Of a stretch of DNA of 64,000 nucleotides, positions 41,878 through 50,441 are shown in pieces. Both the position numbers and the translations under genes were made by a program. Each line of letters opens with the position of its first letter. Positions within the stretch are counted from its first letter, which is position 1. Source of the DNA: Rhodococcus sp. OK519. GTDB taxonomy: Bacteria > Actinomycetota > Actinomycetes > Mycobacteriales > Mycobacteriaceae. Below the pieces are notes generated by a model. The model was given only the letters and a program-made list of their open reading frames with translations. It did not search any database and was not told the origin of the DNA. Location of the stretch: positions 1 through 64,000 of the forward strand of contig NZ_QAOW01000006.1 of the NCBI RefSeq assembly GCF_003051005.1. The letters are read 5' to 3'.

Positions 41878-43476
41878 TCAGCCTGCCGAGACGACCTCCT
41901 TGGCCCACCGGTAGTCAGCCTTGCCGCTGGGCGACCGGCGAATCGAGTCGACCACGACCACCGAGCGCGGGATCTTGTAGCCCGCAACGTGAGTGCGGCA
42001 ATGCTCGGCGATGTCGTCCGTGGCGGTGTCGGCGAATTCGGGGCGCAGCTGGACGACCGCGGCGACCTTTTCGCCGAATCGGACGTCGGGGGCGCCGGCG
42101 ACGAGGGCATCCAGGACAGCTGGATGCGTCTTGATCGCCTGCTCCACCTCTTCCGGGTACACCTTCTCGCCGCCGGTGTTGATGCACATCGAACCGCGAC
42201 CGAGCAGCAGGATGGTGCCGTCCTCCTCGATCGTCCCCATATCGCCGAGGATGGACATGCGGACCCCGTCGACCACGGGGAACGTCGCGGCAGACTTGGC
42301 CTCGTCGTTGTAGTAGGCCAGCGGCACGTTCCCCCTGCGCGCGAGGTAGCCGACCTCGTCGGACCCCGGCGCGATCGGCCGGAACGTCTCGTCGACCAGA
42401 AGCATGTTGGGGTTGGAGCGAATTCGCTTGCTGCCGTCCTCGCCGAATTCGACGATGCCGTCGTTGCCGGTCTCCGACGCCCCGAAAGCGTCCTTGATGG
42501 TCAGGCCCGGAACCATCGCGCGCAGTTCGTCCTTGAGCTTGGGCGAGAACAGGGCACCGCCGGATCCCATCACCTTCAGCGAGCTGAGGTCGTAGCGGTC
42601 ACCGTGCTCGCGGATCGCCTCCGCGATGGGACGCGCGATGGCGTCACCCACCACGGTGATACCGGCGATCTTCTCGGTCTCGATCAGGCGCAGCGCGTCG
42701 ACCGGATCAAACGTTCGGGTGAGCACACGCGGGGCTCCCATGAAGAAGGCCGTCAGCAGCGAGTAGATGGCGGCGCCGTGCATGAGCGGCGGAATCAGCA
42801 GGTACACCTGCGGATCGGTGTTCGCGACGGCACCGTCCACCACTTCCTCGACCGAGTGGCGGGCGGGGCCGCCGATATTTCCGCCGGACAGGGCCGCGTA
42901 GTAGAAGTCCTCGTGCCGCCACACGACACCCTTGGGCATGCCGGTCGTGCCGCCGGTGTAGATGACGAAGTGATCATCGGCGCTGCGCGGCCCGAATCCG
43001 CGGGTGTCCGGCTGGGCGGCGAGGGCGAGCTCGTAGTCGGCGACGGTGACGCCGTCGTAGCCGGCCGGCATCCCGTCGTGCTCGCCGATCACGACGACGT
43101 GGCCGATATTCGGGCTCTGGAGCAGCGCGGCACCCGCGGGCTCGAGGTATTCGTTCTCGACGATGAGGACGACGCTCTCGGAGTTGGTGTAGAGGTAGAT
43201 CAGTTCGGCGTCGGTGTACCGAAAGTTGACATTGATCGCGACGGCCCGGACCTTGAGGCAGGCCAGCAGCGCCTCGACGTACTCCATGCGGTTGCGGCTG
43301 TGGATCGCGACATGCTGGCCGGGCTGCACGCCGACCGACTCGAGGTGGTGGGCGAGCCGGTTGGCCCGCCGATCGAGTTCGACATAGCTACGACGCTCGT
43401 CGCCGCACACCACCGGAACCCGCTCGGGGATCGCGTCGGCGACAGCTTCGTACAGGTCGGCGATGTTCAGCGTCAC
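41878..43476 (-). CDS. FadD19-like acyl-CoA ligase
   Basis: 532 residues. The adenylate-forming signature IYTGGTTGMPKGVVWRHED, then GASETGNDG, GDMGTIEEDGTILLLGRGS, and the C-terminal catalytic Lys in RRSPSGKADYRWAKE. N-terminal LNIADLYEAVADAIPERVPV and VNVNFRYTDAELIYLY closely follow FadD19 (steroid 24-carboxylate-CoA ligase) and FadD17 of mycobacteria. The substrate here is likely a branched or steroid-like side-chain acid, but that is inference. GTG start after GAGGATGG. A 14-bp palindrome lies 23 bases upstream. Confidence 0.83.
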   Translation of the reverse strand: MTLNIADLYEAVADAIPERVPVVCGDERRSYVELDRRANRLAHHLESVGVQPGQHVAIHSRNRMEYVEALLACLKVRAVAINVNFRYTDAELIYLYTNSESVVLIVENEYLEPAGAALLQSPNIGHVVVIGEHDGMPAGYDGVTVADYELALAAQPDTRGFGPRSADDHFVIYTGGTTGMPKGVVWRHEDFYYAALSGGNIGGPARHSVEEVVDGAVANTDPQVYLLIPPLMHGAAIYSLLTAFFMGAPRVLTRTFDPVDALRLIETEKIAGITVVGDAIARPIAEAIREHGDRYDLSSLKVMGSGGALFSPKLKDELRAMVPGLTIKDAFGASETGNDGIVEFGEDGSKRIRSNPNMLLVDETFRPIAPGSDEVGYLARRGNVPLAYYNDEAKSAATFPVVDGVRMSILGDMGTIEEDGTILLLGRGSMCINTGGEKVYPEEVEQAIKTHPAVLDALVAGAPDVRFGEKVAAVVQLRPEFADTATDDIAEHCRTHVAGYKIPRSVVVVDSIRRSPSGKADYRWAKEVVSAG

Positions 43477-43498
43477 GTAAGACCATCCTCACTCACTT

Positions 43499-43512
43499 GT
43501 GACCCGGGTCAC
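43499..43512. promoter_or_regulatory. 14-bp perfect palindrome upstream of the FadD19-like gene
   Basis: GTGACCCGGGTCAC is a perfect palindrome 23 bases upstream of the ligase GTG. Position and symmetry fit an operator; the cognate regulator is unknown, the TetR gene across the divergent spacer being one candidate. Confidence 0.45.
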
Positions 43513-43656
43513 GGGTCAATTCGTTCGCGAAGCTAACACAGTCGGACGTTTGATGGGCCGGAATTCTTGTGTCAGTCCCCAGCGGGTCCTCACCGTCAAG
43601 ATTCCGTCAGGACGCACTACCTTCTCTTGCCCGCGTTGAACAGGCGAGCAATGCTT

Positions 43657-43670
43657 TGAACATGTGTTCA
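43657..43670. promoter_or_regulatory. Inverted repeat over the TetR start codon
   Basis: TGAACA-TG-TGTTCA covers the ATG of the TetR gene at 43662. A repressor bound here would block its own transcription or translation start; typical of TetR autoregulation. Confidence 0.45.
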
Positions 43671-44321
43671 GCCACTGCTCCGGCGGATCGGGACCTGAAC
43701 ACCCGTGCCCGTATCCGCGACGCAGCGATCCACGTCTTCGGCGAGCAGGGATTCGACGCCGGAGTGCGCGTCGTCGCGACCGCGGCCGGAGTCTCCCCCG
43801 GGCTCGTCAACCACCATTTCGGATCCAAGCAGGGTCTGCGCGCGGTATGCGACGAACACGTGCTCGATATCATCATGACGGAGAAACGCGAGGTACTCAC
43901 CGCGTCCGGCCCGGGACGAATGCTCTTGTCCCTGAGCCGGATCGACCGCTATATGCCGCTCGTCGCATACCTCGTGCGATCGTTCCAGGCGGGCGGAGAA
44001 CTCGCCACCTCCCTTTTCGAGCACATCGTCGCCGGCGTCGAGGCGTATCTCGAAGCGGGCGTCGCCGAGGGCCGCGTGCGCCCGAGCCGCGATCCGCGGG
44101 CGCGGGCGCGGTACCTGGCGATGGAGAGCCTCGGTTCGACGCTGCTGTTCCTGCAGATGCGCACCGGCACCGACGGGAGCGTCGACTACTCCCGCGCGAT
44201 CGCCGACATGACCGACGAGACGATGCTCCCGGCCCTCGAGGTCTACACCGAGGGCCTGTTCACCGATTCCACGATGCTCGACGCCTACACCCACCACTCA
44301 TCTCCCGAGGAGCGGGCATGA
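43662..44321 (+). CDS. TetR family regulator of the ABC exporter
   Basis: 219 residues from ATG 43662 ([20 protein letters not shown]). The N-terminal helix-turn-helix is [20 protein letters not shown] followed by [13 protein letters not shown]. The C-terminal domain includes [20 protein letters not shown]. The stop overlaps the ATG of the ABC ATPase (ATGA), so regulator, ATPase and permease form one operon, a common layout for drug-responsive exporters. An upstream in-frame start would add 31 residues unrelated to the family. Confidence 0.85.
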   Translation: MCSATAPADRDLNTRARIRDAAIHVFGEQGFDAGVRVVATAAGVSPGLVNHHFGSKQGLRAVCDEHVLDIIMTEKREVLTASGPGRMLLSLSRIDRYMPLVAYLVRSFQAGGELATSLFEHIVAGVEAYLEAGVAEGRVRPSRDPRARARYLAMESLGSTLLFLQMRTGTDGSVDYSRAIADMTDETMLPALEVYTEGLFTDSTMLDAYTHHSSPEERA

Positions 44322-45217
44322 CCACCATCATCGAAGTCGACAAGCTCGAGAAGTCGTTCGGCACCACCCGGGCGCTCGACGGCCTGGATCTTACGGTCGG
44401 CGAGGGCGAGGTCCACGGCTTCCTCGGCCCCAACGGCGCCGGCAAGTCCACGACGATTCGGGTGCTGCTCGGCATGCTCCGGGTGAACGCAGGCACCGCG
44501 ATGCTGTTCGGCCGCGACGCGTGGCGCGACTCCGTGTCGTTGCATCGCGAAGTCGCTTACGTCCCAGGGGATGTCACGCTGTGGCCGTCACTGACCGGCG
44601 GCGAGATCATCGACCTGCTGGCACGGATGCGCGGCGGCCTCGACACCGATCGTCGCGCCGACCTGATCGGGCGCTTCGACCTGAACCCACGCAAGAAGGC
44701 GCGCTCGTACTCGAAGGGCAACCGGCAGAAGATTGCGGTGATCTCGGCATTCTCCTCACACGCCCGACTGCTCCTGCTGGACGAGCCCACGTCGGGGCTG
44801 GATCCTTTGATGGAGCGGGTCTTCCGCGAATGCATCGCCGAGGCACGCGCGCGGGGTGTGACGGTGCTGCTGTCGAGCCACATCCTGTCGGAAGTGGACG
44901 CGCTGTGCGAGAAGGTCACCATCATCCGGGCCGGTAAGGCGGTCGAGAGCGGCTCGATCGCGTCGATGCGCCACCTGAGTCGAACATCCATCACGGCCGA
45001 ACTCACCAGCGATCCAGGCGATCTCAGCCGGATTCCCGGCGTCGAGGACATCCGGATCGACGGTCGGACGCTGCACTGCCAGGTCGACGCAGACAGCCTC
45101 GGCGCCCTCATCCGCGCTCTCGGCGAGATCGGCGTCCGCAGCCTGGTCAGCACACCGCCGACACTCGAGGAATTGTTCTTGCGGCACTACGAGCTTTCGG
45201 AGGAGGTTCGGGTATGA
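44318..45217 (+). CDS. ABC transporter ATP-binding protein
   Basis: 299 residues. Walker [11 protein letters not shown] near residue 40, a degenerate signature [12 protein letters not shown], Walker [14 protein letters not shown] and the His switch SSHILSEVD. The C-terminal part (about 220-299) is an accessory domain as in DrrA-type exporters. It works with the permease encoded next, with which it overlaps by ATGA. The set resembles tetronasin/polyketide antibiotic exporters (TnrB2/B3). Confidence 0.9.
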   Translation: MTTIIEVDKLEKSFGTTRALDGLDLTVGEGEVHGFLGPNGAGKSTTIRVLLGMLRVNAGTAMLFGRDAWRDSVSLHREVAYVPGDVTLWPSLTGGEIIDLLARMRGGLDTDRRADLIGRFDLNPRKKARSYSKGNRQKIAVISAFSSHARLLLLDEPTSGLDPLMERVFRECIAEARARGVTVLLSSHILSEVDALCEKVTIIRAGKAVESGSIASMRHLSRTSITAELTSDPGDLSRIPGVEDIRIDGRTLHCQVDADSLGALIRALGEIGVRSLVSTPPTLEELFLRHYELSEEVRV

Positions 45218-46845
45218 CCACCACCACCGCACCGGTGGCCGCCGACGCGGCGACACCGGTGCAATCACCGTTCACCGGCACCGTCGCGCTGGCCCGCCTG
45301 GCCCTACGCCGTGACCGGGTGATCCTGCCGCTGTGGTCCATCGTCATCGGACTGCTGCCGATCGTCTACGGCAAGGCGATCGCCGGGCTGTACACAACCC
45401 AGAGCCAGCTCGACGCCTTCGCGTCGTCGACGGTGGCTCTCAAATCCGAAATTGCCTTGGTGGGACCGATCTTCGGTTCCAGTGTCGGAGCACTGACGAC
45501 GTGGCGAGCCGGCTATCTCTTCACGTTCCTGGCCGTCTCGGTCATCCTCACGGTCGTCCGCCACACCCGAACCGAGGAGGAGACCGGCCGCACCGAACTG
45601 CTGGATTCGACGTCGGTGGGCCGCTACGCGGGCCTGACGGCGGCGCTCTTCGTCGCCGGGGCGGGTGCCGTCGTCAGCGCCGCCGTCAGCGCCGCCGGAC
45701 TGATCTCGATCGGCACCGGTGGGGCCGGAGCCGTCGCGTTCGGCGCGGCCGTACTCGCGGTGGGCGTCGTGTTCGCCGGCGTGGCCGCGGTCGCCGCGCA
45801 GGTAAGCACCGGAGCCCGTCTTGCCCGAGGCATTTCGTTCGGTGTCCTCGCCGTCGCCTTCCTGCTTCGCGCAGTCGGTGACGCTGGTTCGGGAACGCTG
45901 TCGTGGCTGTCCCCGATCGGCTGGGCGCAGCAGGTGCGTCCCTACGCCGACGAGCGCTGGTGGGTGCTACTGCTCCCCGCCGTCACCACCGTCGCACTCG
46001 TCGCGGTCGCGTATCGACTTCTCGCGCACCGTGATCTCGGCGCAGGGTTGATCGCCGAACGCCCCGGTCCCGCAGCGTCACCGCCGTCGCTGTCCGGCCC
46101 GGAGGGGCTGGCGTGGCGCTCGCAGCGGGGACCGCTGGTCGCCTGGACGATCGGGCTGACCGTGTTCGCACTCGTGATCGGCGGAGCCGCGCACGGAGTC
46201 AGCGACCAACTGGGCAACAGCGAGGTTGTCACCCAGGCGCTCGCGCGACTGGGGGGAGCCCAGGCGATCGAGGATTCGTTCATTGCGTTGGGCTTCACCA
46301 TCTTCGGACTCCTCGCCGGCGCGTACTCGATCTCCTCGACGCTGCAACTGCACGACGAGGAGGAATCCGGCCGGGCCGAATCGGTGCTCGCCGCATCGAT
46401 CGGACGTCAGCGCTGGGCGATGAGCCACATCCTGTTCGCGCTCGCCGGTCCGGCCGTCGCGCTCACCGTCGCCGGACTCGCGGCCGGCATCGCCTACGGC
46501 GTCTCCGTCGGCGACGTGGGCGACCAGGTGCCGCGCATTCTCGGTGCGGCACTGGTGCAACTGCCCGGAGTCTGGCTGCTGACCGGCGTCGCCGTCGTGA
46601 TGTTCGGACTCACGCCCCGGTTCGCGCCTGCTGCGTGGGGCCTCTTCGGAGCGATGATGGCGCTGTACGTGTTCGGCATCGTCGCCGATCTCCCGCAGCC
46701 CCTCCTCGACCTCGTACCGTTCCTGCACCTGCCGCGGCTTCCCGGCGGCGAGTTCAGCACGACACCGATCGTGTGGCTGCTACTGATCGACGTGTCGCTC
46801 CTGCTCGCCGGACTGCTGGCACTTCGCCGCCGCGACCTGCGCTGA
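45214..46845 (+). CDS. ABC exporter permease (tetronasin/polyketide exporter type)
   Basis: 543 residues with about 12 membrane helices in two similar halves; [20 protein letters not shown] in the first half and [20 protein letters not shown] in the second are matching cytoplasmic coupling loops. This duplication is typical of the TnrB3-like family. It starts within the ATPase stop. A strong inverted repeat follows at 46851. Substrate unknown; hydrophobic antibiotics or lipids are usual. Confidence 0.87.
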   Translation: MTTTTAPVAADAATPVQSPFTGTVALARLALRRDRVILPLWSIVIGLLPIVYGKAIAGLYTTQSQLDAFASSTVALKSEIALVGPIFGSSVGALTTWRAGYLFTFLAVSVILTVVRHTRTEEETGRTELLDSTSVGRYAGLTAALFVAGAGAVVSAAVSAAGLISIGTGGAGAVAFGAAVLAVGVVFAGVAAVAAQVSTGARLARGISFGVLAVAFLLRAVGDAGSGTLSWLSPIGWAQQVRPYADERWWVLLLPAVTTVALVAVAYRLLAHRDLGAGLIAERPGPAASPPSLSGPEGLAWRSQRGPLVAWTIGLTVFALVIGGAAHGVSDQLGNSEVVTQALARLGGAQAIEDSFIALGFTIFGLLAGAYSISSTLQLHDEEESGRAESVLAASIGRQRWAMSHILFALAGPAVALTVAGLAAGIAYGVSVGDVGDQVPRILGAALVQLPGVWLLTGVAVVMFGLTPRFAPAAWGLFGAMMALYVFGIVADLPQPLLDLVPFLHLPRLPGGEFSTTPIVWLLLIDVSLLLAGLLALRRRDLR

Positions 46846-46850
46846 CCAGC

Positions 46851-46915
46851 CCGCCGAACGGGAATCCGCGTCACGCTTTCGAGACCGAACCGTGCCGTGG
46901 ATTCCCGTTCGGCGG
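46851..46915. terminator. 17-bp inverted repeat after the ABC exporter operon
   Basis: CCGCCGAACGGGAATCC (46851-46867) and GGATTCCCGTTCGGCGG (46899-46915) are perfect complements around a 31-base loop, six bases after the permease stop. It probably ends the operon and separates it from the FadD gene at 46943. Confidence 0.65.
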
Positions 46916-46942
46916 TTGCGACGACGTTCCTAGACTCGGATC

Positions 46943-48790
46943 ATGACAGCTTCGCGCGCGTCAGACGAGGTCGTGGACTGGTCCAGGATCGAGGAGAGGG
47001 CGCCGTCGGTGGCCCGGATGTTCGTCGATCGGGTGGCAGCGTCGCCCCGCTCCGAGGCGTTTCGCCACCCGGGACCGGGCGGTGAGGGCTGGGCGAGCGT
47101 CACGTGGTCCGAAGTGGGCGAACGCGTCCGAAGACTCGCAGCAGGACTGATCGCGCTGGGCGTGCAGGCCGAGCAACGCGTCGCACTCGCGTCCGCGACC
47201 CGGTACGAGTGGGTGCTCGCGGATCTCGCGGTCATGTGCGCCGGCGCCGCGACCACCACCGTCTACCCCTCCACGAACGCGTCCGACGTTGCGTTCATCG
47301 TCTCGAACTCCGGCAGTCGCATCGTCGTCGCCGAGGACGAGGCGCAGCTCGCCAAGCTGCGTGAGCATCGCGCCGAGATCCCCGACGTCGACCGGGTGGT
47401 CCTGATCGAAGGCACCGTGCCCGACGACGAATGGGTGATCGGGTTGGACGAACTCGCCGGTCTGGGCGAGCGTCTGCTGTCCGAGCGGCCCGACGCCGTC
47501 GACGAACGGATCGCCGGCATCTCCCCCGACAGCTTGGCGACGCTCATCTACACGTCGGGCACCACCGGCCGCCCCAAAGGCGTCCGGCTACCGCACTCGG
47601 CGTGGACGTACGAGGCCGCGGCGATCGACGCGACCGGCATCCTCGATGCCGATGACCTGCAGTACCTGTGGCTGCCGCTGTCGCACGTGTTCGGCAAGGT
47701 GCTGCTGACGCTGCCGTTGCAGATCGGGTTTGCGACCGCCGTCGACGGTCGCGTCGACAGGATCGTCGACAACCTCGCGGTCGTGCGGCCCACCTTCATG
47801 GGTGCCGCGCCGCGGATCTTCGAGAAGGCGCATGCCCGGATCGAGGCGACGGTACGGGCCGACGGCGGCGTGAAGGAGAAGATCTTCGACTGGGCGATGG
47901 GCGTCGGACTGTCCGCGTCCAAGGCCCGGCAGTCCGGAAAGACTCTGTCCGGCATGCAGAAAGCGCAGTATGCCGTGGCCGACCGCCTGGTGTTCCAAAA
48001 GATTCGCGAGCGGTTCGGCGGCCGTCTGAAGTTCTTCATCTCGGGGTCCGCGGCGCTGGATCGCGGTGTGGCGCAATGGTTCGACGCGGTCGGCATCGTC
48101 ATCCTCGAGGGCTACGGGCTGTCGGAGACCAGCGCGGCGTCACTCGTGAACCGGCCGTCCGCCTATCGGTTCGGTACCGTCGGCTGGCCCATCCCCGGCA
48201 CCGAGGTGAAGATCGCGGAGGACGGCGAGATCCTCCTCAGGAGTCCCGGCGTGATGAGCGGCTATCATGAGAATCCCCAGGCCACGGCGGATGCACTGGA
48301 CTCGGACGGCTGGTTCCACACCGGCGACATCGGGACCATCGACGCGAACGGCTTCCTGCGGATCACGGACCGCAAGAAGGACATGTTCAAGACATCCAAC
48401 GGAAAGTATGTGGCGCCGTCGGCGATCGCGGCGACGTTCAAGGGCATCTGCCCCTACGTCGGCGAGATCATCGTCCACGGCGAAGGGAAGTCGTACTGCG
48501 TCGCGCTGATCAGTCTGGACGGCGAGGCGGTCGCCGAATGGGCGGTCGACAACGGGATGGGCGACAGACCGCTTCGCGAGATCGCCTCGGCCGGTCCGAC
48601 GGTCGCAATGATGAGCGCGTACGTGGATCAGCTCAACGCCGGACTCAACCGGTGGGAGCAGATCAAACGCTTCACGATCCTCGAACGAGAACTGACCGTC
48701 GAGAACGGCGAGATCACTCCCAGCATGAAGCTCAAGCGCAAGAAGGTGGTCGACAACTTCTCGGACCGGATCACCGAGTTGTACGGCTGA
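46943..48790 (+). CDS. Long-chain fatty acid-CoA ligase (FadD15-like)
   Basis: 615 residues. AMP-binding motif LIYTSGTTGRPKGVRLPHS, then LEGYGLSETSAASLVN, GWFHTGDIGTIDANGFLRIT and RKKDMFKTSNGKYVAPSAI, the form typical of long-chain acyl-CoA synthetases such as FadD15. The end EITPSMKLKRKKVVDNF holds the C-terminal Lys. TAGACT ends six bases before the ATG, so it is probably leaderless and has its own promoter. It converges with the ligase at 48771 and overlaps its end by 20 bases. No KstR2-like site stands in front of it. Confidence 0.87.
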   Translation: MTASRASDEVVDWSRIEERAPSVARMFVDRVAASPRSEAFRHPGPGGEGWASVTWSEVGERVRRLAAGLIALGVQAEQRVALASATRYEWVLADLAVMCAGAATTTVYPSTNASDVAFIVSNSGSRIVVAEDEAQLAKLREHRAEIPDVDRVVLIEGTVPDDEWVIGLDELAGLGERLLSERPDAVDERIAGISPDSLATLIYTSGTTGRPKGVRLPHSAWTYEAAAIDATGILDADDLQYLWLPLSHVFGKVLLTLPLQIGFATAVDGRVDRIVDNLAVVRPTFMGAAPRIFEKAHARIEATVRADGGVKEKIFDWAMGVGLSASKARQSGKTLSGMQKAQYAVADRLVFQKIRERFGGRLKFFISGSAALDRGVAQWFDAVGIVILEGYGLSETSAASLVNRPSAYRFGTVGWPIPGTEVKIAEDGEILLRSPGVMSGYHENPQATADALDSDGWFHTGDIGTIDANGFLRITDRKKDMFKTSNGKYVAPSAIAATFKGICPYVGEIIVHGEGKSYCVALISLDGEAVAEWAVDNGMGDRPLREIASAGPTVAMMSAYVDQLNAGLNRWEQIKRFTILERELTVENGEITPSMKLKRKKVVDNFSDRITELYG

Positions 48791-50402
48791 GCACCTCCAC
48801 GGCCGTGGCTCTCACAGCCCGGCGGTCGGTCTTGCCTCCGGGGCCGAGGGCCAGACCGTCGACGGGGACGACGTACTCCGGCAGGTACTCGGTCGTGACG
48901 CCTCGGGATCGCAGCCAGGTCGCGAGCAATTCGGTGTCGAGACTTCCGCCGCCGACGAGAACGACTACTGCACAGACGCGTTCGCCGTAGAGGTCGTCGG
49001 GTACTCCGACGACCGCGACGTCCGACACGGACTCGTGGCCGCCGACGAGTTCCTCGATCTCGACGATCGAGATGTTCTTGCCGCCCCTGATGACGAAATC
49101 GGCCTTGCGCCCGACGACGCGAACCCTGCCCGTCTCGTCGATCTCCACCACGTCGCCGAGCAGCATCCACCCGTCGTCGGTGTACAACTCGAGGTTCGCT
49201 GCCGAATCCTCCCAGTACCCTGCGGACAGCAACGGGCCCCGCACAGCAGGTTGGCCGCGGCGCCGCGGGCCGGCGCAATCGGACCCGGCGTCGTCGAGGA
49301 CCCGAACGTTCGCCGACTCGAGCACGTGACCGCAGGTACGCAACCGGGTCTCGACGTCGTCGTCCAGGGTCGTGCGGCTCACGACGCCCGCCTCGTTCGA
49401 CCCGTAGAACTGCAGAACCTTGGCCCCCGTTCGCTCCTCGAACGCGCGTGCATCGCGATAGGGCACTGGTTCACCGCCGGTGTACAGGACCCGGAGACTC
49501 GACAGATCGCGGTCACGCACGGCTTCCGATCGGAGCAGCATCTTGAACTGCGTGCTGACGCAGCACAGTACGGTCACTCGTTCGCGCTCGATCATCATCG
49601 CCATCTCGTCGACGTCGAACTTCGCCGTGACCACGACCGGGATGCCGAGCAGTGCGGGAAGGAAATGCGCCGACCACAAACCGAAGCCGAACGGCGCCGG
49701 AACAACCGAACAGACGACGTCGTCGGCAGTGATGTGAGCACCCTGCATCGCCTCACGAGCGAACTCCACCCACTTACGTTCGTTGTGTGCGACCACCTTC
49801 GGCAGTCCTGTCGTGCCCGACGTCGAGTTCAGAATCGTCACCTCCGACGTGGTGAACGGTTGCCCATCGGGCCCGTCCGGCGCAGCCTCGGCAGCGACGC
49901 CGGGCCGTTCCACCGCGCCAGTCTCCTCATGGACCACCACGACGCCGGCGGGGACGACGTCGTGCTCGCGCAGTTCGTCGAGCAATCGGCGCCAGGAACG
50001 TCCGCGCATCGTGGAGGCGGTGACGAGCACGGCACATCCGCTGCGACGCATGACGTGCGCGATCTCCCGCACCCCCGAGCGCGGACCGATGGCGGCCGCG
50101 ATCCGACCGGCCCGGTAGCAGCCGACCAAGGCCGCGTGGAAGGTGCCCGTGTCGGGTAGCACAACCGCCACACGCGAACGGCTTCCGCCGGGGCCGGCGG
50201 CGAGTGCGCCAGAGATTGTGTCCGCGGTCCGGTCGTAGTCGCGCCACGTGAGAGCGCGGGTAGCGGTAATGAACGCCGGCCCCTCGGGGATTTGCTCTGC
50301 CCAACCCCGGAGGGCTTCGCTGATCGAGATGTCCCGGTAACGCTCGGGCCCGGCCGCGAACCCCCCTGGCACCAGTGCACTGTGGAACAGCCCTTTACTC
50401 AT
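48771..50402 (-). CDS. Acyl-CoA ligase at the end of the Ipd-like operon
   Basis: 543 residues. Motif ILNSTSGTTGLPKVVAHNER (AMP binding), QFYGSNEAGVVSRTTL, LGDVVEIDETGRVRVVGRKA, and the catalytic Lys in LGPGGKTDRRAV. It resembles benzoate- or cyclic-acid-type ligases and differs from FadD19 and FadD15 in the window. By analogy with FadD3, which activates the steroid acid HIP ahead of Ipd enzymes, it may activate the pathway's cyclic acid. ATG preceded by GAGGAG. It is the last gene of the minus-strand operon, 39 bases after the binding protein gene. Confidence 0.8.
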   Translation of the reverse strand: MSKGLFHSALVPGGFAAGPERYRDISISEALRGWAEQIPEGPAFITATRALTWRDYDRTADTISGALAAGPGGSRSRVAVVLPDTGTFHAALVGCYRAGRIAAAIGPRSGVREIAHVMRRSGCAVLVTASTMRGRSWRRLLDELREHDVVPAGVVVVHEETGAVERPGVAAEAAPDGPDGQPFTTSEVTILNSTSGTTGLPKVVAHNERKWVEFAREAMQGAHITADDVVCSVVPAPFGFGLWSAHFLPALLGIPVVVTAKFDVDEMAMMIERERVTVLCCVSTQFKMLLRSEAVRDRDLSSLRVLYTGGEPVPYRDARAFEERTGAKVLQFYGSNEAGVVSRTTLDDDVETRLRTCGHVLESANVRVLDDAGSDCAGPRRRGQPAVRGPLLSAGYWEDSAANLELYTDDGWMLLGDVVEIDETGRVRVVGRKADFVIRGGKNISIVEIEELVGGHESVSDVAVVGVPDDLYGERVCAVVVLVGGGSLDTELLATWLRSRGVTTEYLPEYVVPVDGLALGPGGKTDRRAVRATAVEVLSRTTR

Positions 50403-50441
50403 CGATCGTCTCCTCGCGCGTCCGCTCGGTTGCCGGAGTGG

